Below, piece by piece: positions 59,879 through 64,000 of a stretch of DNA of 64,000 bases. Origin of the DNA: Paenibacillus sp. PK3_47 (GTDB lineage: Bacteria; Bacillota; Bacilli; Paenibacillales; Paenibacillaceae); NCBI RefSeq assembly GCF_023520895.1, contig NZ_CP026029.1, forward strand, positions 5,580,001 to 5,644,000, written 5' to 3'. Made by a program: the position numbers and the translations under genes. Position 1 is the stretch's first letter. Each line of letters begins with the position of its first letter. The notes under the pieces were generated by a model. That model saw only the letters and a list, made by a program, of their open reading frames with translations, did not search any database and was not told where the DNA came from.

Positions 59879-61161
59879 CCAATGTACTCGTTTTTTCGAG
59901 TATAATGGGCGACTTTCCGTGCGCCGGGTCCCAATGAACTCGTTTTTACGAGTATAATGGGCCGCTTTCCGTGCGAAGCGGACCAATGTACTTGATTTTT
60001 CGAGTATAATGGACCGTTTTCCCAGCGCCGGGTCCCAATGAACTCGGTTTTTCGAGTATAATGGACCGCTTTCTGTGCGCAGCTGCCCAATGTACTCGAT
60101 TTTTCGAGTATAATGGACCGCTTTCCGTGCGCAGCGGTCCAATGAACTCGGTTTTTCGAGTATAATGGGCGACTTTCCGTGCGCAGCGGCTCAATGTACT
60201 CGGTTTTTCGAGTATAATGGGCCGCTTTCCGTGCGAAGTGGTCCAGTGTACTCGGTTTTTCGAGTATAATGGTCCACTTTCCCAGCGCGGGGCCCAATGA
60301 ACTCGGTTTTTCGAGTATAATGGGCCGCTTTCCGTGCGAAGTGGTCCAGTGTACTCGTTTTTTCGAGTATAATGGGCCGCTTTCCGTGCGAAGTGGTCCA
60401 GTGAACTCAGTTTTTCGAGTATAATGGGCGACTTTCCGTGCGCAGCGGCGCAATGTACTCGATTTTTCGAGTATAATGGGCCGCTTTCCCAGCGCCGGGG
60501 CCCAATGAACTCGGTTTTTCGAGTATAATGGGCGACTTTCCGTGCGCAGCGGCGCAATGTACTCGATTTTTCGAGTATAATGGGCCGCTTTCCGTGCGCA
60601 GCGATCCAATGTACTCGGTTTTTCGAGTATAATGGGCCGCTTTCCCAGCGCCGGGGCCCAATGAACTCGATTTTTCGAGTATAATGGGCCGCTTTCCCAG
60701 CGCCGGGGCGCAATGTACTCGATTTTTCGAGTATAATGGGCCGCTTTCCGTGCGCAGCGGTCCAATGTACTCGGCTTTTCGAGTATAATGGGCGACTTTC
60801 CGTGCGCAGCGGTCCAATGTACTCGGCTTTTCGAGTATAATGGGCGACTTTCCGTGCGCAGCGGTCCAGTGTACTCGGTTTTTCGAGTATAATGGTCCGC
60901 TTTCCCAGCGCCGGGGCCCAATGTACTCGGCTTTTCGAGTATAATGGGCGACTTTCCGTGCGCAGCGGCCCAATGTACTCGTTTTTTCGAGTATAATGGG
61001 CGACTTTCCCAGCGCAGCGGTCCAATGTACTCGGTTTTTCGAGTATAATGAGCGACTTTCCGTGCGCAGCGGCCCAATGTACTCGTTTTTTCGAGTATAA
61101 TGGTCCGCTTTCCCAGCACCGGGGCCCAATGTACTCGATTTTTCGAGTATAATGGGCCGCT
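59879..61161. repeat. Array of 25 tandem 52-bp palindromic units
   Basis: Units start at 59879, 59931, 59983 and then every 52 bases to 61126, except one 51-bp unit (60243). The last unit is truncated after 36 bases. Bases 1-30 of each unit form an imperfect palindrome: CCAATGTACTCG, a T-rich loop of 5-6, CGAGTATAATGG (10 of 12 Watson-Crick pairs plus a G-T). Bases 31-52 are a GC-rich linker in two main versions, TTTCCGTGCGCAGCGG and TTTCCCAGCGCCGGGG. In some units the linker forms a second stem (TGGACCGCT / AGCGGTCCA around 60112-60140). TATAAT occurs in nearly every unit. No protein or RNA gene was recognised. The first 10 bases before 59879 resemble a linker end. Confidence 0.93.
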
Positions 61162-61240
61162 CGGGGATAAGTATCCCAAAGCAGCCCGTTCCGCGATTCA
61201 TGTGCCTGACTGCGCTGCGGCCGCGCTTTGTATCTGCAAG

Positions 61241-61308
61241 TATGACAAATGTCATACTCTGTACTTGATGTTTATGCCTTTTTGTCATGACACTTTCATC
61301 TATATAAT
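61241..61308 (+). promoter_or_regulatory. Promoter and DesR-type operator candidates upstream of des
   Basis: Two palindromes, TATGACAAATGTCATA (61241-61256) and TGTCATGACA (61283-61292), lie before a TATAAT (61303-61308). The second overlaps a TTGTCA -35-like hexamer. B. subtilis DesR binds paired sites at an equivalent place upstream of des, so these are good candidates for DesR-P activation sites. The 61162-61240 stretch also has GGGATA-AG-TATCCC, a small hairpin (61164-61177). Confidence 0.6.
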
Positions 61309-61361
61309 GATTCTAGATCAATGTATACGGAATCGAATACACCGAGGAGGAACCGAGCAAG

Positions 61362-62423
61362 ATGACTACCAAACAGACATCCCAGCTTTCCAGCCTGAAA
61401 AAAAGTGTTGCCCCCTACGAGAAAACAGACCATAAGGCGAGCGTGAGGCAGCTTGTGAATACGCTTGGACCGCTGCTGCTGCTGTGGGCTGCTGCCTATT
61501 TCAGTCTTGAAGTATCCTACTGGCTGACACTGCTGTTTGCCATTCCGGCGGCAGGCTTTGTGATACGGACCTTTATTATTTTTCATGACTGCTGTCATGG
61601 TTCCTTCTTCAAAAATCGTAAAGCCAATGACATCGTCGGCACGATTACCGGTGTATTGACCCTTGTGCCTTACCGGCAGTGGAAGCACAGCCACTCCATT
61701 CACCATGCCGGCAGCAGCAACCTGGACAAAAGAGGCATCGGCGATATCTGGATCATGACTGTGGATGAATATCTGGCGGCCAAACCGCTCAAACGGCTGT
61801 TTTACCGGATCTACCGTAATCCGCTGGTGATGTTCGGATTGGGCCCGATTGCCGTGTTCCTGATCCAGTACCGGTTCAACGCCAAAGGTGCAAGACGCAA
61901 GGAACGGATGAATACGTATCTTACGAATGTTTTAATCGTAGCGTTATATTCACTGATGATCTGGGCTATCGGCTGGCAGGCATTTCTGCTCGTTCAGCTG
62001 CCTATCGTATTTGTATCGGGATTCCTGGGCATCTGGCTGTTCTATGTACAGCATCAGTTCGAGGACACCTATTTTGAGCATGAAAATGAATGGAGTTATG
62101 TAATGGCTGCCGTGGAAGGCAGCTCCTATTACAAGCTTCCGAAGCTTCTGCAGTGGATAACAGGCAATATCGGCTTTCACCATGTGCATCATTTGAGCCC
62201 AAAGGTGCCGAATTACAATCTGGAGCTTGCGCACAACGCCACTCCGCCTCTGCAGATGGCAACGACAATTACAATCGGCACGAGTCTCAAGGCGCTGCAT
62301 TTCCGCTTGTGGGACGAAGAGAATAAAAAATTCATCAGCTTCAAGGAAATCAAGGCGAAACTGCGCGAGCCAATTTCAGCGGGCTCCATGAACGTGTCCC
62401 GGCCCGGTTTTCAAAACAAATAA
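61362..62423 (+). CDS. des: Acyl-lipid fatty acid desaturase
   Basis: A 353-residue membrane di-iron desaturase that introduces a cis double bond into phospholipid acyl chains, raising membrane fluidity after cold shock. Histidine boxes: HDCCH (75-79), HSHSIHH (109-115) and HHVHHLSP near residue 270. Four hydrophobic segments are visible. GAGGAGGAACCGAGCAAG precedes the ATG. Position next to desK and desR matches B. subtilis. It sits 200 bases after the 52-bp repeat array. Confidence 0.93.
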   Translation: MTTKQTSQLSSLKKSVAPYEKTDHKASVRQLVNTLGPLLLLWAAAYFSLEVSYWLTLLFAIPAAGFVIRTFIIFHDCCHGSFFKNRKANDIVGTITGVLTLVPYRQWKHSHSIHHAGSSNLDKRGIGDIWIMTVDEYLAAKPLKRLFYRIYRNPLVMFGLGPIAVFLIQYRFNAKGARRKERMNTYLTNVLIVALYSLMIWAIGWQAFLLVQLPIVFVSGFLGIWLFYVQHQFEDTYFEHENEWSYVMAAVEGSSYYKLPKLLQWITGNIGFHHVHHLSPKVPNYNLELAHNATPPLQMATTITIGTSLKALHFRLWDEENKKFISFKEIKAKLREPISAGSMNVSRPGFQNK

Positions 62424-62441
62424 CAGGCTTTACTGTGTCGA

Positions 62442-62497
62442 ACCGAAAAGAGAAAGTCAGAACCGGAGGCGTGCATACACCGGCTGCTCTTTCTCTT
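62442..62497 (+). terminator. Terminator after des
   Basis: The outer stem AAAAGAGAAAG / CTTTCTCTTTT, an inner CCGG/CCGG pair and six T. It separates des from desKR, so the kinase pair may have its own promoter. Confidence 0.75.
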
Positions 62498-62575
62498 TTT
62501 TGTACTAATAGGCGAAGTTAATCGCGGGTTTATGCTAAAATGGAGGTAATATCGCTGGCCAAAAGGATGACTGAC

Positions 62576-63712
62576 ATGCAGAAGTGGCATCATATTTTTC
62601 ACAAAAGTACAGGTCTCAGCCCCTATGTATGGGTGGTCTTTTACATTCTGCCTTTTTATTTCATTTTCCGTTCCTCCAGTATGGACCGCTGGGTGTATGG
62701 AATCATTATGATAATTATGTTTTTTGCCTGCTACGTGCTTTCTTTTAAATCCAAGGGCTGGGTGGTCTACTTCTGGACGAGTGTGCAGATCGTTGTATCC
62801 ATTACCATGACGCTGCTGTTCGGATACATGTATTTTGCGCTATTTCTGGCCTTTTTTATCGGGAATATCCAGAGCAAGGCCGGGTTCTTTACCATGTATT
62901 CCATTCATCTGCTGACTACGATTGTAGCCATTAACTATGAATTGATCACGCGCAATCCGGTGTTTATCTCCCAGCTTCCGTTCGTATTGGTCAGCATTAT
63001 TGCAGTAGTCCTTCTTCCGGCTACCACCTATAACCGCAACAACCAGGACAAGCTGCAGGGCCAGCTGGAGGATGCCAACAAACGGATCTCGGAGCTGGTG
63101 ATTATGGAGGAGCGCCAGCGTATTTCACGCGATCTGCATGATACGCTCGGCCAGAAGCTGTCGCTGATCGGTCTCAAAAGCGACCTGGCCGGCAAGCTGA
63201 TTAACAAAAATCCGGCGCAGGCTGTTATAGAGATTAACGATGTCCGCCAGACGGCGAGAAGCGCGCTCAAAGAGGTCCGGGAGATGATCACCCAGATGCG
63301 GGGAATCAGGCTTGAAGACGAGCTGGTGCGGATCAGGCAGTTCCTGCAGGCGGCAGAAATCGAATTCCGGCTGGAGGGCAGCCCGAAGCTGGCCAATACT
63401 TCACTGATTATGGAGAATGTACTGAGCATGTGCATTAAGGAAGCGGTAACGAATGTAGTCAAACACAGCGGAGCCACCCAGTGCCTGATACAGATTGAAC
63501 CCTCACGCACGGATCTGTACATTAAGGTGACGGATAACGGCAAAGGCATTGAAGGCTCCAACATGGATTACAAGGGTCACGGACTGCAGGGGATGAGAGA
63601 GCGGCTTGAATTTGTAAACGGCGGTATGGACATCGTACGGGACGGAGGAACTATGATTATAATAAGGGTCCCTACAGTCATACGGCAGCCGGAACAGGAG
63701 GTAACTGTGTAA
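62576..63712 (+). CDS. desK: Membrane-thickness-sensing histidine kinase DesK
   Basis: 378 residues, four to five N-terminal helices (about 15-150) then a helical linker, DHp motif ERQRISRDLHDTLGQKLSLI and HATPase (AVTNVVKHS, GHGLQGMRERLEF). ATG 62576 is chosen because it places the phospho-accepting His exactly at position 188, as in B. subtilis DesK, and AAAGGATG is upstream. ATG 62567 or a CTG at 62555 behind GGAGGT are alternatives. DesK phosphorylates DesR when membranes become ordered at low temperature. Strong similarity to B. subtilis DesK throughout, including GLSPYVWVVFYILPFYFI. Confidence 0.93.
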   Translation: MQKWHHIFHKSTGLSPYVWVVFYILPFYFIFRSSSMDRWVYGIIMIIMFFACYVLSFKSKGWVVYFWTSVQIVVSITMTLLFGYMYFALFLAFFIGNIQSKAGFFTMYSIHLLTTIVAINYELITRNPVFISQLPFVLVSIIAVVLLPATTYNRNNQDKLQGQLEDANKRISELVIMEERQRISRDLHDTLGQKLSLIGLKSDLAGKLINKNPAQAVIEINDVRQTARSALKEVREMITQMRGIRLEDELVRIRQFLQAAEIEFRLEGSPKLANTSLIMENVLSMCIKEAVTNVVKHSGATQCLIQIEPSRTDLYIKVTDNGKGIEGSNMDYKGHGLQGMRERLEFVNGGMDIVRDGGTMIIIRVPTVIRQPEQEVTV

Positions 63713-64000
63713 TGGTCAAAATAGTGATCGCCGAGGATCAGCGCATGCTGCTGGGAGCGCTGGCTTCACTGCTTGATCTGGAAGAGGATATGAAGGTTGT
63801 CGGCAGAGCCGGCAACGGGGAAGAAGCTGTGAAGCTGGTGCAGCAGCAGCAGCCGGATATCTGCATCATGGATATCGAAATGCCGGCGATGACCGGTCTT
63901 GAAGCTGCGGAAGCACTGAAGGATTCCGGCTGCAAAATTATGATTCTGACCACCTTTGCCCGGGCGGGGTATTTCGAACGTGCGGTCAAGGCCGGAGTGG
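63712..64000 (+). CDS. desR: Response regulator DesR (partial, runs off the window)
   Basis: The first 96 codons of the receiver domain are present: MVKIVIAEDQRMLLGALASL, phospho-acceptor Asp54 in CIMDIEMPAMTGLEAAE, and ILTTFARAGYFERAVKAG. This is almost the same as B. subtilis DesR. The start overlaps the desK stop (TAATG), so the two are translated together. The LuxR-type DNA-binding domain lies beyond the window. Confidence 0.93.
   Translation, partial: MVKIVIAEDQRMLLGALASLLDLEEDMKVVGRAGNGEEAVKLVQQQQPDICIMDIEMPAMTGLEAAEALKDSGCKIMILTTFARAGYFERAVKAGV

Noticed and set aside
59879..61161. CRISPR array
   Set aside because: The repeats abut with conserved linkers instead of unique spacers, the unit is 52 bp, and no cas gene is nearby.
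59653..61179. A 508-residue repeat protein on the minus strand
   Set aside because: The open frame follows from a stop-free unit that is not a multiple of three, other frames are equally open, it runs antisense into the regulator gene, and no ribosome site precedes it.

Overview
The window comes from a spore-forming, low-GC-lineage Gram-positive bacterium, most likely a Paenibacillus. The reasons are the order rpe end / spoVM / rpmB / fakA / degV / recG, which matches the Bacillus subtilis order apart from the genes noted below, a spoVIF-like sporulation gene, strong AGGAGG-type ribosome sites with many TTG and GTG starts, lipobox lipoproteins, YesM/YesN-type two-component systems beside sugar ABC importers, and a des-desK-desR cold-response locus. 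This genus call is inferred from gene content and order. No rRNA, tRNA, transposase, phage gene or CRISPR array was seen.

Layout. 1-6.1 kb: the core block with the rpe 3' end, spoVM, rpmB (opposite strand), fakA/fakB (fatty acid kinase), recG and spoVIF. The Asp23-family gene that sits between rpmB and yloV in B. subtilis is not present here. 6.1-31.4 kb: a mosaic of short units: a YitT membrane protein, a calcium-type P-ATPase, an NlpC/P60 lipoprotein, a PF04392-type ABC importer, DinB, SDR, MgtC, aldose epimerase, an LTA-synthase-like enzyme, TraX, a stalk-domain lipoprotein, an alpha-CTD-like HhH mini-protein, a metallophosphoesterase, a nitroreductase, a membrane-anchored PrsA-like foldase, a lone LytTR protein, a lactonase, a divergent Hfq, PAP2 and an aromatic-acid-exporter-like protein. 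31.4-41.1 kb: HelD, a marR-MFS operon with a consensus promoter, fructose-6-phosphate aldolase, a membrane protein overlapping a macro-domain gene, two acetyltransferases, rpiA-vanZ and a TPR protein.

41.3-59.7 kb holds two separate carbohydrate-uptake modules. The first has a YesM/YesN pair on the minus strand, divergent from a binding protein, two permeases, a GH172 (DUF2961) enzyme and a second binding protein. The second runs on one strand: binding protein, two permeases, YesM kinase, a second binding-protein-like protein anchored by a transmembrane helix, then YesN regulator. Each kinase probably senses an extracellular sugar and switches on the neighbouring importer through the AraC-type regulator. 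No importer ATPase is present, so a shared MsmX-type ATPase elsewhere is expected. All three ABC operons in the window carry a stem-loop between the binding-protein gene and the first permease.

59.7-61.2 kb is the most unusual stretch: a short 9-bp repeat tract and terminator, then 25 head-to-tail copies of a 52-bp unit (the last one partial). Each unit is a 30-bp imperfect palindrome followed by a 22-bp GC-rich linker, with a TATAAT hexamer in every unit. The array ends just before the fatty acid desaturase gene. 61.2-64 kb is des-desK-desR with palindromic operator candidates upstream of des. desR runs off the end of the window.
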